Part shown: positions 7,375-15,836 of the stretch, piece after piece
Position numbering within the stretch: the stretch's first letter is position 1
Layout: each line of letters opens with the position of its first letter
Assembly: GCA_043822065.1 (NCBI GenBank)
Contig: JBDRCC010000019.1
Coordinates: 1 to 46,783 of the forward strand
Reading direction: 5' to 3'
Length of the DNA: 46,783 nucleotides
Source: JBDRCC01 sp043822065 [NCBI: archaeon]
GTDB lineage: Archaea > Undinarchaeota > CAZHTU01
Program-made: the position numbers and the translations under genes
The notes under the pieces: generated by a model
Database searches by the model: none
Told to the model about the DNA's origin: nothing
What the model saw: the letters and a program-made list of their open reading frames with translations, nothing else

Positions 7375-9099
7375 TTATTCTGCAAGCGAGCGCTGGTAGT
7401 AGCCCCTGACTTTTTTCTTGTCTTTTGCCGTAAGGCTCCTCTTGTAGAACTCTATCTTTTTGTCAGGGTTCTTCTTGTGCCATTCCGCCCAAGGAGTTGC
7501 AAATTTTGCCTGGACTTTGTCGCGGTATAGCGATGGAAGGACGTTGAACGCGCAGAACGGGACGCGCCTGCCGTCAGGCATTGCGTAATGGATGTTGCAC
7601 CGCTCCACCCTGTCGACATCGTAGTTGTAGAGGTCCATGAAGTGCATCATCCCGACGAATATGCTCTTGTGGTGGAATTCCCGGAGGCCATCATAGTCCC
7701 CTTTTACCATGGCGTCGTATAGCATCTTCCCTATTTTAAGGCCCTCCGGGACCTTTTCCTCGTCGACGAAGGACTTTATCTTGACAAGGAGCTTGGCAGT
7801 CGCCTTTGCTTTTGCTGTGTTGCCGCGCCCCCGCATCTCATTAGTGAGCGTGTCCAGGTATGCAAAGAATCCTTCGACGTCGAAGAACTGCGGAAGCGGG
7901 ATAAGCTCGCCGTTCTTGTCCCTGAACAGGTAGGTCGCCTTCCCGCAGGCAAAGTGGTTTGAGAACCTGTATCTCTGCCGCCCGGACAGCTCGTCCATGA
8001 AGTCAGAGACGCTCCGTACGCAGGGTATCGGGAAGAAGTCCTCCTTGCGTATTTTGCCCTTGCTCTGAATTTCTATTTTTTTTATGGCATCGGGTATTGT
8101 GATGCGCATCTGCCTGCGCTTCGCCCGCGGGGTCCTCCCGACGATGGATATCGGCTGGAAGTTTATTGCGCGGACTACGTCAACGTTTTTCCCGGCAAAG
8201 CGGATTATGTCCCAGAGCTCGTGGTCGTTCACGCCGTTGATGACCGTCGGGACCAGGGTCGCCATCAGCGGCAGGCCGCGCGGGCTTGCCGAAACGGACG
8301 CGCGCATGTTGTCAAGTATTCCTGGGATTTCCCAGTAGTTCTTCGGGTTGGACTCTGGGGAGACGCCGTCAAAGCTCAGGTAGACGGTGTTGACGTCTGC
8401 TGCGACGAGCGACTTTACAAAGGTCGGGTTCCGGTACATCTCTATCCCGTTGGTGTTGAACTGTATGTGGTCGTAGCCCTCCTCCTTTGCTATTTTCAGG
8501 ATTGCGATTATATCCTCCCTGACTGCAGGCTCTCCACCGGTGAACTGGACTGCGTTGCAGCCGACCGGCTTCTGGTTCTTCAGCTCCCGGAGCATTTTGC
8601 GTATCTGCTCAAGCGTCGGCTCGTATATTGCCTGGCCCTTCTTTGCATAGAAGAAGCAGTACCAGCAGTTTAGGTCGCAGCGGTTTGTTACGACGATATT
8701 TGCAAGCGCGGTCTGGGACTTGTGGTACGGGCACAGCCCGCAGTCCAGGGGGCAGTTGTGCTCTGATTCTGAAACGCGGACGCCTGGGGTCTCAATCTTT
8801 ATGCCCTTGTCCTGGAAGCGCTCGGCCCTGCGATACATGTCATAGTCGCCCCAGTAAAGCTCGTCGAATATCCCGTGCTTGGGGCATTTCTTTTTTATCA
8901 TGACGTTGTCTGCGTCGCGGTAAACCACTGCAAGAAGCTTCATTCTGGAGTATTTGCCCTCTTCTGCGCACTCGGGGCAGAGGCTCTGGGTAATCTTGAT
9001 TATGTCCGTTGTGTCATCTATAATCTCATGGACATTGCTCTCCCTAAGCTGTTTTGGCTTTATGTTGGGGCTTAGGTACTTCGAGAGGTTTTTTTTCAT
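7375..9099 (-). CDS. tes: Radical SAM enzyme of the tetraether lipid synthase (Tes/MJ0619) family
   Basis: 574 residues. The radical SAM cysteines are C141, C145 and C148 in RCDLNCWYC, followed by FTGGEPAVRED. Ahead of them lie CPEC (41-44), C72, and the family-specific CPLDCGLCPYHKSQTALAN (C116, C120, C123), which should hold additional metal or Fe-S centres. The C-terminal phrase VPFCAFNVLPSLYRDK also fits the MJ0619/Tes group. Tes couples two archaeol chains tail to tail to make tetraether (GDGT) membrane lipids; relatives may do other C-C couplings. Length and Cys layout look complete. It leads an operon with a Nudix hydrolase and DUF6485. Its promoter has a TATA element near 9147-9155 and an inverted repeat at the likely start site. 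Family membership is strong; the exact product is inferred. Confidence 0.85.
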   Translation of the reverse strand: MKKNLSKYLSPNIKPKQLRESNVHEIIDDTTDIIKITQSLCPECAEEGKYSRMKLLAVVYRDADNVMIKKKCPKHGIFDELYWGDYDMYRRAERFQDKGIKIETPGVRVSESEHNCPLDCGLCPYHKSQTALANIVVTNRCDLNCWYCFFYAKKGQAIYEPTLEQIRKMLRELKNQKPVGCNAVQFTGGEPAVREDIIAILKIAKEEGYDHIQFNTNGIEMYRNPTFVKSLVAADVNTVYLSFDGVSPESNPKNYWEIPGILDNMRASVSASPRGLPLMATLVPTVINGVNDHELWDIIRFAGKNVDVVRAINFQPISIVGRTPRAKRRQMRITIPDAIKKIEIQSKGKIRKEDFFPIPCVRSVSDFMDELSGRQRYRFSNHFACGKATYLFRDKNGELIPLPQFFDVEGFFAYLDTLTNEMRGRGNTAKAKATAKLLVKIKSFVDEEKVPEGLKIGKMLYDAMVKGDYDGLREFHHKSIFVGMMHFMDLYNYDVDRVERCNIHYAMPDGRRVPFCAFNVLPSLYRDKVQAKFATPWAEWHKKNPDKKIEFYKRSLTAKDKKKVRGYYQRSLAE

Positions 9100-9112
9100 G
9101 CTTAATCGCTAG

Positions 9113-9126
9113 AACTCCTTGGAGTT
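9113..9126 (-). promoter_or_regulatory. Inverted repeat AACTCC-TT-GGAGTT at the tes promoter
   Basis: Perfect 6-base arms separated by TT lie between the minus-strand TATA element (about 9147-9155) and the tes start codon at 9099, close to the expected transcription start. This is where an archaeal repressor would bind. No regulator can be named. Confidence 0.4.
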
Positions 9127-9176
9127 AGAGGTTGTAATAAGCCAAAGTTTATATGAATTTCCTTGATTTGCAGGAC

Positions 9177-10100
9177 TTACTTTTCCCCGCAGAGCCTGAG
9201 AAGCTCTTCCCAGTCGCGGTCGACCTTCTGCTTGAGCTTTTCGAGTATTTGCTTGTTCTCCGGGGCGAGGAGGTGCTTGAACCTGCCCTGCGGCTTGAGG
9301 AAGTCCTCGAGCGGCTTTTTCTGGGCTGGCTTGTAGTTGAGCTTGTACTTGCCGTTCTCTATCTCGTAAAGCGGCCAGAAGCATGTGTCTGCTGCGAGCT
9401 TGGTTATCTCAACAGTCATGTCAGTGGGTATCTTCCACATCAGGGTGCATGGCGAGTAGATGTTCAGGAACGCCGGACCGTCAGCATTGAATGCCTTCTC
9501 TGCCTTCTGGATTATGTCGCGGAAGTTGTGGACTGCGGACTGGCCGATGTATGGGATGTTGTGGGCTGCGACTATCTTGGTCAGGTCCTTCCGGAAGAGG
9601 TCCTTGCCCTTTTTGACAGCCCCGACCGGGGTCGTGGATGTCTCCGCGCCGAACTCGGTTGCGGATGAGCGCTGGTTTCCGGTGTTCATGTATGCCTGGT
9701 TGTTGTAGCAGACCAGGACGACGTTGTGGTTGCGCTCAAGCGTCCCGGAGAGGCTCTGGAGACCTATGTCGTAGGTGCCGCCGTCCCCTGCAAATGCAAC
9801 GAACTTGATGTCCTTGGTGACCTTGCCCTTTTTCTTGAGAGCCCTGAAGGCAGTTTCTACACCAGCCATCGTGGAGTGCGAGTTGCCGAAGCAGCTGTGG
9901 ACGAAAGGTATGTTCCACGCATTGTTAGGGTAGGTCGTGGATGTGACCTCAAGGCAGCCCGTCGCAGCTGCAGCAATTATTGGGTTTTTTGTCCCACGCA
10001 GGACGTTCCTGACGACTATCGGTATCCCGCAGCCGGAGCATGTCGCATGCCCTGGGACGAACTTCCTTTCCTGCTCTATGATTTTTTTTATGTCTTCCAT
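9177..10100 (-). CDS. porB: Pyruvate:ferredoxin oxidoreductase, beta subunit
   Basis: 307 residues with the TPP-binding features of 2-oxoacid:ferredoxin oxidoreductase beta chains: HATCSGCG near the start (Fe-S ligands), ATGCLEV, the TPP motif GDGGTYDIGLQ, and YNNQAYMNTGNQRSS. The last phrase is typical of pyruvate enzymes (PorB) rather than of 2-oxoglutarate enzymes. It is the last gene of a four-gene operon; its ATG shares one base with the porA TAA. The complex interconverts pyruvate and acetyl-CoA plus CO2 using ferredoxin. Confidence 0.92.
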   Translation of the reverse strand: MEDIKKIIEQERKFVPGHATCSGCGIPIVVRNVLRGTKNPIIAAAATGCLEVTSTTYPNNAWNIPFVHSCFGNSHSTMAGVETAFRALKKKGKVTKDIKFVAFAGDGGTYDIGLQSLSGTLERNHNVVLVCYNNQAYMNTGNQRSSATEFGAETSTTPVGAVKKGKDLFRKDLTKIVAAHNIPYIGQSAVHNFRDIIQKAEKAFNADGPAFLNIYSPCTLMWKIPTDMTVEITKLAADTCFWPLYEIENGKYKLNYKPAQKKPLEDFLKPQGRFKHLLAPENKQILEKLKQKVDRDWEELLRLCGEK

Positions 10101-11266
10101 TATCTCACACCTATGAACCTAAGATTGTCATCGACGCTGCCCTTGAGCATGTCGTCGAATACCTTCCGTATCTCTGTCTTGAATATGTCCCTTCCGCCTA
10201 TGCCGAAGATGTAGCTCTGCAGGTTCGGCTTGTCGGACTCGTTTGCAAGAGCTGCGCGAATGTCAGTGTATATCGGCGGATATGCGCCGTACGCCTCCGA
10301 CCTGTCAAGGACTGCGACATTCTGTATCGGCTTAAGCGCCTCAACTATCTCCTTGTATGGGAACGGCCGGTACAGCCTTGGCTTCAGCAGCCCGACTTTC
10401 TTGCCCTTTGCGCGGTACTCGTCGATGACGTCCTTTGTCATTCCGGCGGTTGAGTTTAGGACAACTATAGCCGCTTCGGCGTCGTCAAGCATGTATGATT
10501 CAAAGAGGGGGTGCTCATGGCCCGTGATTTTTGTGAGTTCGCTGGCAAGCTTCGGGTAGACCTTTAGGGCGTTCTCCATCGCGAGCGTCTGCTGCCTCTT
10601 GTTCTCGTAGCAGTACTCCTTGAGCTTCATAGGGCCGACGCACCAGCGCTTTTCCAGGTCAAACAGGGGGAACGGCGCGTTCCACTCGCCAACGTATTTC
10701 TTTATCTCGGCATCGTCAAATATTTCGACGGCAACCATGTTGTGGCTTGTGATGAATCCGTCCTGGCAGATCATTATTGGAAGGAGCACGTCCTTGTGCT
10801 CTGCGAGCCTTAGTCCGAGCAGGGTGCCCTCGTATGCCTCCTGCGGGTTCTCATTGTACAGCTGGAGCCAGCCAAGGTCGCGGCAGACCATTGAGTCCGT
10901 AGTGTCGCAGTGGATGTTGATTGGAGAGTTCAGCGCCCGGTTGCCCACGTGCATAAGTATCGGGAGCCTCAGGCCGGACGCGACCGGGAGGACCTCGTAC
11001 ATGTAAGCAACGCCCTGGGACGCCGACGCGGTCATCGCCCTTGCGCCTGCCGCAGCCGCGCCAACGCAGCCGCTCATTGCTGTGTGCTCTGATTCCGCTA
11101 GAAGCATTTCAGTGTCAACCTTTCCGTCAGCGACAAACTCGGCGAACGCCTCGACTATCGGGGAAGCCGGAGTCATGGGGTAGGCTGAGACAACGTCCGG
11201 GTTTATCTGCCTCATCGCCTCGGCTGCCGCACCATTTCCAGTCAGCGGCTTGATTGTCTTTTTCAT
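10100..11266 (-). CDS. porA: Pyruvate:ferredoxin oxidoreductase, alpha subunit
   Basis: About 388 residues from the ATG at 11266, which overlaps the porD stop as ATGA. An upstream in-frame ATG at 11317 lies inside porD and lacks homologous sequence, so the shorter start is preferred. It begins TGNGAAAEAMRQINPDVVSAYPMTP, the usual opening of PorA, and contains ESEHTAMSGCVGAAAAGAR and TASQGVAYMYEVL-like segments of the TPP pyrimidine-binding domain. The C-terminal third holds the transketolase C-like domain (VAVLDRSEAYGA). With porB, porC and porD it forms a complete archaeal heterotetramer. Confidence 0.93.
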   Translation of the reverse strand: MKKTIKPLTGNGAAAEAMRQINPDVVSAYPMTPASPIVEAFAEFVADGKVDTEMLLAESEHTAMSGCVGAAAAGARAMTASASQGVAYMYEVLPVASGLRLPILMHVGNRALNSPINIHCDTTDSMVCRDLGWLQLYNENPQEAYEGTLLGLRLAEHKDVLLPIMICQDGFITSHNMVAVEIFDDAEIKKYVGEWNAPFPLFDLEKRWCVGPMKLKEYCYENKRQQTLAMENALKVYPKLASELTKITGHEHPLFESYMLDDAEAAIVVLNSTAGMTKDVIDEYRAKGKKVGLLKPRLYRPFPYKEIVEALKPIQNVAVLDRSEAYGAYPPIYTDIRAALANESDKPNLQSYIFGIGGRDIFKTEIRKVFDDMLKGSVDDNLRFIGVR

Positions 11267-11535
11267 TTCAGCTCGCTCTCCATTGCTATGCATTTGACAG
11301 GGCAGATCTTCACGCATATGCCGCAGCCCTTGCAGTAATCGAAATCAGTTTCGGCACGCTTCCCGCCCTTGTACGGAATGCAGTCCTCTGGGCAGTAGTA
11401 GGAGCAAAGCGCGCAGTTGATGCACTTCTTTGAGTCCCAGACAGGGCGCTCGGATCTCCATGAGCCTGTTTTGTTCCTGAGCGAGGTCGCGGGTTCGTTC
11501 ACGCCGCCAATCCTCGTAGTCTCCCATTCGCTCAT
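11263..11535 (-). CDS. porD: Pyruvate:ferredoxin oxidoreductase, delta (ferredoxin) subunit
   Basis: 90 residues with two [4Fe-4S] motifs, CINCALCSYYCPEDC and CKGCGICVKICPVKC, the electron-transfer subunit of four-subunit Por. A 30-residue N-terminal arm precedes the clusters as in other PorD proteins. It overlaps porC upstream and porA downstream by four bases each. Confidence 0.93.
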   Translation of the reverse strand: MSEWETTRIGGVNEPATSLRNKTGSWRSERPVWDSKKCINCALCSYYCPEDCIPYKGGKRAETDFDYCKGCGICVKICPVKCIAMESELK

Positions 11536-12101
11536 TTTATCTGGTAGCCCTCCGCCATTGCCTTGAGGTTTGCCTCTACCAGCTCAGGCTTTAGCCTGCC
11601 TGCGTAGTTCTCCTTGAAGAGAGTCTGGAGAGTCTTCAGGCTTACCAAGCCGGTGAGCTTTGAAAGCGCACCGAGCATGATGACGTTCGGGAAGTTCTTC
11701 CCCATGAGCCTGAATGCGATTTCCGTGGCATCAACTGTGTGGATGTTGCCGCTGAAGCCGGTCTTCTTGCGTATAACGTCCGGCGCCTGGTTGGTGTTGA
11801 TTATGAACAGGCCGTCTTTCTTGAGCCCGTCTGCAACCTTTATCTTATCTAGCAGGGAGGAGTCAAGAACGAGGAGTACGTCCGGCTCGATTACCTGTTC
11901 AGTCGTCCTGATTTGTTTCTTGGAAATCCTGACAAATGTCCGCATCGGGGCGCCGGTCCGGTCCGCGCCGTATTCCGGGAAGGCCTGGATGTATTTTCCA
12001 TCGAGGAGCGCGCCTTCAACAAAGATGTTTGAGGCGACTTTTGCGCCCTGTCCTGCCCTCGCATGGAACCTAATCTCAACCGTCTCTTTGTCAAGAACCA
12101 T
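11532..12101 (-). CDS. porC: Pyruvate:ferredoxin oxidoreductase, gamma subunit
   Basis: 189 residues beginning VEIRFHARAGQGAK, the hallmark of gamma subunits, with FPEYGADRTGAPMRTF following. It is the first gene of porCDAB, the gene order seen in Pyrococcus. A minus-strand TATA-like ACTTTAAAACC at about 12124-12134 overlaps the end of the upstream endonuclease IV-like gene and puts the start of transcription just before the ATG, so the operon probably has its own promoter. Confidence 0.93.
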   Translation of the reverse strand: MVLDKETVEIRFHARAGQGAKVASNIFVEGALLDGKYIQAFPEYGADRTGAPMRTFVRISKKQIRTTEQVIEPDVLLVLDSSLLDKIKVADGLKKDGLFIINTNQAPDVIRKKTGFSGNIHTVDATEIAFRLMGKNFPNVIMLGALSKLTGLVSLKTLQTLFKENYAGRLKPELVEANLKAMAEGYQIK

Positions 12102-12127
12102 AGGCGGTAGTATTGGTATCGCAGGTT

Positions 12128-12958
12128 TTAAAGTTTTTGGTATAAACCGCGCATCAGCATGGCGTCGCCTTCAATATTCGGGCTTTCAGAGATTGCACAG
12201 CCGGAAATATTGAATTCCTTCCAGGCGGAGAGGAGTTCTTTGTACTTCAGGTCGGACTCTTCCAAAGTGAGATGGTTGAGTTCGCCCTTTTTGGAGTAGT
12301 TTATCCCGGAGAAGTGGATGTGCATGTTTTTGAGGGCTTCATGCCCGAGAGACTTCTCGATTTTTTCGAGAGTTGACCTGAACTCGGCAGCGGAGTTCTC
12401 CTTCCCGCCGCTCCGTGAATGGAGATGGGCAAAGTCAACGCAGGGGAGGACCTGGTCTATTTCGGAAGACAGCCGGAGTATCTCATCAAGGGAGCCGAAC
12501 TGCGAAGGCTTGCCTGTTGTTTCCGGCCGGAGCCATACGTCGTTTTTTTCTGACTTTAGGGTGGAAACAATGCCTTCGAGCTGCTTCTTGACCGCCAAGT
12601 AGACGTTCTCAGGCGGCATGCCAAGGTAAAAGGCGGCGTGGAACGTGCAGGACCAGCCGCCGCATTTTTTCAGGACCCTTGCAGTCTCCAGGATCCGGTT
12701 TGCGCTTGCCCTGAGCTTTTCCGGCTCCTTCGCATTGAGGTTTACGTAGTAAGGCCCGTGGGCAGTCATGGTTATGCCTGCCTTTTTCCGCGCGGAGCTG
12801 ACTTCGGACGCGGTTTCATCGCCCATCCTTACCCCATGGACGAATTCAAGCTCCATACAGCCGAGGCCAAGCTCGCCTACCCGTATTATTCCAGCCTGGC
12901 TTGAGTGCTCCTTGGCTGAAATTGGGACTCCGGCGGTTCCGAACAGAAGCTTTTCCAT
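12128..12958 (-). CDS. nfo: Endonuclease IV-like TIM-barrel protein (AP endonuclease family 2)
   Basis: 276 residues. The opening LLFGTAGVPISAK and segments MTAHGPYYVNLNA, FHAAFY, LRPETTGKPSQFG, CVDFAHLHSR and MHIHFSGI match the metal-binding strands of endonuclease IV. That enzyme cuts DNA at abasic sites with a trinuclear zinc centre, and most of the His, Glu and Asp ligands appear present. Archaeal members are sometimes annotated only as sugar phosphate isomerase/epimerase-like, so activity on DNA is inferred. An AT-rich TATA-like AAAGATTTATC at about 12985 drives it on the minus strand. Confidence 0.78.
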   Translation of the reverse strand: MEKLLFGTAGVPISAKEHSSQAGIIRVGELGLGCMELEFVHGVRMGDETASEVSSARKKAGITMTAHGPYYVNLNAKEPEKLRASANRILETARVLKKCGGWSCTFHAAFYLGMPPENVYLAVKKQLEGIVSTLKSEKNDVWLRPETTGKPSQFGSLDEILRLSSEIDQVLPCVDFAHLHSRSGGKENSAAEFRSTLEKIEKSLGHEALKNMHIHFSGINYSKKGELNHLTLEESDLKYKELLSAWKEFNISGCAISESPNIEGDAMLMRGLYQKL

Positions 12959-13029
12959 TGCCTACACTGAAAACAGCGATTTTGATAAATCTTTTGAAAT
13001 GAAAATTTTTCAGGTTTTTTGACAGACAG

Positions 13030-13074
13030 CTTTAAATAGTTTCAAGACTTTGGATTTCCCGCTATTTAGGGTGG
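13030..13074 (+). promoter_or_regulatory. nrdJ promoter and Shine-Dalgarno
   Basis: A TATA-like CTTTAAATAG (13030-13039) and an AGGGTGG Shine-Dalgarno sequence (13068-13074) stand before the ATG at 13083. The SD position argues for that start rather than the upstream in-frame codon at 13050. Confidence 0.55.
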
Positions 13075-13082
13075 TTGGTTGC

Positions 13083-15188
13083 ATGATAAAAACTAAAATC
13101 AAGAAGATTCAAAAGCGGGATGGGCGGATAGTCGATTTTGAGCAGCAAAAGATAACAAACGCCATATTCAAGGCGGCGCAGTCGGTCGGCGGGGAGGACA
13201 TTACTCGCGCAGAGGAGCTTTCTGACAAGGTAGTTGGGATACTTGACAAGCGGTTTGAAAAGAAAATGCCTACCGTTGAGGAGATTCAGGATGCAGTCGA
13301 GAAAGTCCTCATAGAGGAAGGGCACGCAAAGACCGCGAAGGCTTACATAATTTACAGGTACAAGCACACCGAGCTCAGGGAGGCGAAGTCCCTGCTTGGG
13401 GTGGAGGACGACGTAAAGCTTTCCTACAATGCAGTTAAGGTGCTGGAGAACAGGTACCTGAAAAAGGACGAGAACAGGAACGTCATCGAAACCCCGAGCG
13501 AAATGTTCAGGCGGGTCGCCTCGAACATAGCCAAGGCGGACAGGATATACCACAAGAAGGCGAACCTCAAGAAGGCGGAAGAGGAGTTCTACAACATGAT
13601 GGTCAACCTAGAGTTCATGCCGAACTCCCCGACGCTCATGAACGCCGGGACTGACATCCAGCAGCTTTCTGCCTGCTTCGTCCTGCCGGTTGAAGACAAC
13701 ATGGAGAGCATTTTTGAGACTCTCAAGAATACCGCCATAATACACAAGAGCGGGGGCGGGACCGGGTTCTCTTTCTCAAGGCTCAGGCCGAAGAGCGACG
13801 TGGTAAAGACTACAGGGGGCATTGCCTCCGGACCGATTTCATTCATGGGCGTTTATGACGCCGCGACAGAGGTTATAAAGCAGGGCGGAAAGAGGCGCGG
13901 CGCCAATATGGGCATACTCCGTGTCGACCACCCGAACATCATGGAGTTCATAACCGCAAAGGAGCGGAACGACGTCCTGAACAACTTCAACATATCAGTG
14001 GCCATAACTGACAAGTTCATGAGGGCTGTTGAAAAGAACGAATACTACGACCTGCTGAGCCCGCGCACAGGCAAGCCCTGCGGCAAGCTGCACGCCGGGA
14101 AGGTCTTCGCACTGATAGTCGCAATGGCGTGGAAAAACGGCGAGCCTGGCGTGGTATTCATCGACAGAATAAACAAGTTCAACCCGACGCCGCGCATCGG
14201 GCAGATAGAGAGCACAAACCCGTGCGGGGAGCAGCCGCTTCTGCCGTACGAGTCCTGCAACTTAGGCTCGATAAACCTTGTGAAGATGCTGAAGGGCAAG
14301 GACGGCAAGTACGAGATTGACTGGGAAAAGCTGAGGGGGACGATATGGAAGGCGGTGCACTTCCTTGACAACGTCATAGACATGAACAGGTACCCGCTCC
14401 AGAAGATAGAGAATATGACCAGGGCAAACAGGAAAATCGGGCTCGGGCTCATGGGCTTCGGGGACATGCTCATACTCCTTGGCATCCCGTATAACTCGGA
14501 GGGGGCGGTAAAGGCTGCCGAGAAGGTGATGAGATTCGTAGACGAGGAGTCGAAGAAGGCGTCGGTAGACCTTGCGAAGAAGAGGGGGGTATTCCCAAAC
14601 TTCAAGGGGAGTGTTTTCGACAAGCCGGGCGGGACGAGGATTAGGAACGCGACGACGACGACAATCGCCCCCACAGGGAGCATATCCATAATCTCGAACA
14701 CCTCAAGTGGGATAGAGCCGCTGTTTGCGATATCGTACGTAAGAAATGTGATGGATGGGACGGAGCTCATCGAGGTCAACCCGGTGTTTGAGCAGATAAG
14801 CAAGAGGGAGGGCATATACACCGAGGACCTCCTTAGAAGGATAACCAAGCGCGGCAGCATCCACGACTTTGAAGAGATACCTGAGCACATCAAGAAGGTC
14901 TTCGTGACTGCACACGACATCGAGCCGGAGTGGCACGTGAAGGTGCAGGCGGCTTTCCAGAGGTATGTCGACAACGCGGTTTCGAAGACGGTCAACTTCC
15001 CCAACACCGCAACAACCGCGGACGTTGAGGCGGTTTACCTGATGGCATACCGGCTGGGGTGCAAGGGCGTGACAATCTACCGGGACGGAAGCCGCGATGG
15101 CCAGGTCCTTAATATAGAGACGGTCAACAAGGATGCGAAGAAAGTTTCTGCGACCTACTCTGGCGGATGCCCGACCTGTGACCTATAA
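13083..15188 (+). CDS. nrdJ: Ribonucleotide reductase, class II (adenosylcobalamin-dependent)
   Basis: 701 residues. The N-terminal ~95 residues form an ATP-cone ([17 protein letters not shown]), suggesting allosteric activity control. The catalytic barrel shows [12 protein letters not shown] (C198), [18 protein letters not shown] with thiyl-radical cysteine C381 and redox partner C392, and the C-terminal CPTC pair that reloads the active site. The 11-residue C381-C392 spacing matches Lactobacillus class II C408-C419. No small subunit gene is nearby, and the next gene makes its B12 cofactor, so class II is favoured over class I. It makes deoxyribonucleotides for DNA synthesis. Its TAA shares one base with the cobO start. 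Confidence 0.92.
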   Translation: MIKTKIKKIQKRDGRIVDFEQQKITNAIFKAAQSVGGEDITRAEELSDKVVGILDKRFEKKMPTVEEIQDAVEKVLIEEGHAKTAKAYIIYRYKHTELREAKSLLGVEDDVKLSYNAVKVLENRYLKKDENRNVIETPSEMFRRVASNIAKADRIYHKKANLKKAEEEFYNMMVNLEFMPNSPTLMNAGTDIQQLSACFVLPVEDNMESIFETLKNTAIIHKSGGGTGFSFSRLRPKSDVVKTTGGIASGPISFMGVYDAATEVIKQGGKRRGANMGILRVDHPNIMEFITAKERNDVLNNFNISVAITDKFMRAVEKNEYYDLLSPRTGKPCGKLHAGKVFALIVAMAWKNGEPGVVFIDRINKFNPTPRIGQIESTNPCGEQPLLPYESCNLGSINLVKMLKGKDGKYEIDWEKLRGTIWKAVHFLDNVIDMNRYPLQKIENMTRANRKIGLGLMGFGDMLILLGIPYNSEGAVKAAEKVMRFVDEESKKASVDLAKKRGVFPNFKGSVFDKPGGTRIRNATTTTIAPTGSISIISNTSSGIEPLFAISYVRNVMDGTELIEVNPVFEQISKREGIYTEDLLRRITKRGSIHDFEEIPEHIKKVFVTAHDIEPEWHVKVQAAFQRYVDNAVSKTVNFPNTATTADVEAVYLMAYRLGCKGVTIYRDGSRDGQVLNIETVNKDAKKVSATYSGGCPTCDL

Positions 15189-15763
15189 TGGTTAGGAAAA
15201 TACAGAGGATACGGGAGAAGCTGGGCTTAGTACACGTTTATACCGGGACGGGCAAGGGGAAGACCACAATGTCCCTTGGCATTGCTTTCAGGGCGCTGGG
15301 CTACGGGCTGTCGGTGTGCATCATCCAGTTCATGAAAGGCCCCATAATCACGGGGGAGCTCAAGCTGCGGAGGAAGTTCCCGACGCGGCTGAGGGTCAGG
15401 AGCTACGGCACGAGGTGCACAAGCCATGAGCCAGACGTGACCTGCCCGAACTGCTTCGTGGAGAAGGAAGGGGATATGCGGGAGGCAAAGAGGGCGTTCG
15501 CATATGCGAAAGGGGTCCTGGAGTCCGGAAAGTTTGACGTGGTCATACTCGATGAGATAAACGTTGCCGTCGCAATGCGGCTCATCAAGCTGGAGCAGGT
15601 TGCCAGGCTGGTAAAAAACAAGATGCCGTGCACCGAGCTTGTCCTGACTGGCAGGGGGGCGCCAAAGACGCTCATAGACCTTGCAGATGTCGTGACCGAG
15701 ATGCGCGAGATAAAGCACCCGTTCGCAGACGGAGTCGTGGCTAGAAAGGGTATAGACTACTGA
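15188..15763 (+). CDS. cobO: ATP:cob(I)alamin adenosyltransferase (CobO/BtuR type)
   Basis: 191 residues with the CobO/BtuR P-loop GTGKGKTT (residues 20-27), followed by LGIAFRALGYG, IQFMKG, a VVILDEINVA Walker B-like strand, LTGRGAP, and a terminal KHPFADGVVARKGIDY. The enzyme puts the 5'-deoxyadenosyl group of ATP on cob(I)alamin. The TAATG junction with nrdJ indicates translational coupling, so cofactor activation is made alongside its user. A second, diverged copy of the last ten codons lies 40 bases beyond the stop. Confidence 0.92.
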   Translation: MVRKIQRIREKLGLVHVYTGTGKGKTTMSLGIAFRALGYGLSVCIIQFMKGPIITGELKLRRKFPTRLRVRSYGTRCTSHEPDVTCPNCFVEKEGDMREAKRAFAYAKGVLESGKFDVVILDEINVAVAMRLIKLEQVARLVKNKMPCTELVLTGRGAPKTLIDLADVVTEMREIKHPFADGVVARKGIDY

Positions 15764-15836
15764 CGCTTTCTTGGTGCAGCTTCTTTTGCAAAGAAGGTGC
15801 GGCGGCGTGGTCGCCAGAAAGGGGATAGACTACTAA
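15731..15836 (+). repeat. Duplicated cobO 3' end with an intervening hairpin
   Basis: The last codons of cobO (15731-15763, encoding GVVARKGIDY-stop) recur at 15804-15836 with the same peptide and a stop. Every difference between the copies is a synonymous third-base change, apart from TGA versus TAA. Between them lies a hairpin at 15776-15800 (seven perfect pairs around a TGC loop, one mismatch, then three more pairs). The second copy is in another frame relative to cobO, has no start of its own, and abuts the convergent Lrp gene. Confidence 0.75.

Noticed and set aside
13050-13082. Upstream in-frame start for nrdJ
   Set aside because: The Shine-Dalgarno sequence at 13068-13074 lies inside this extension and points to the ATG at 13083, where the ATP-cone begins.
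14045-15007. 320-codon minus-strand frame inside nrdJ
   Set aside because: nrdJ on the other strand has every conserved catalytic motif; the antisense product has no recognisable features and exists because of GC-biased codons.
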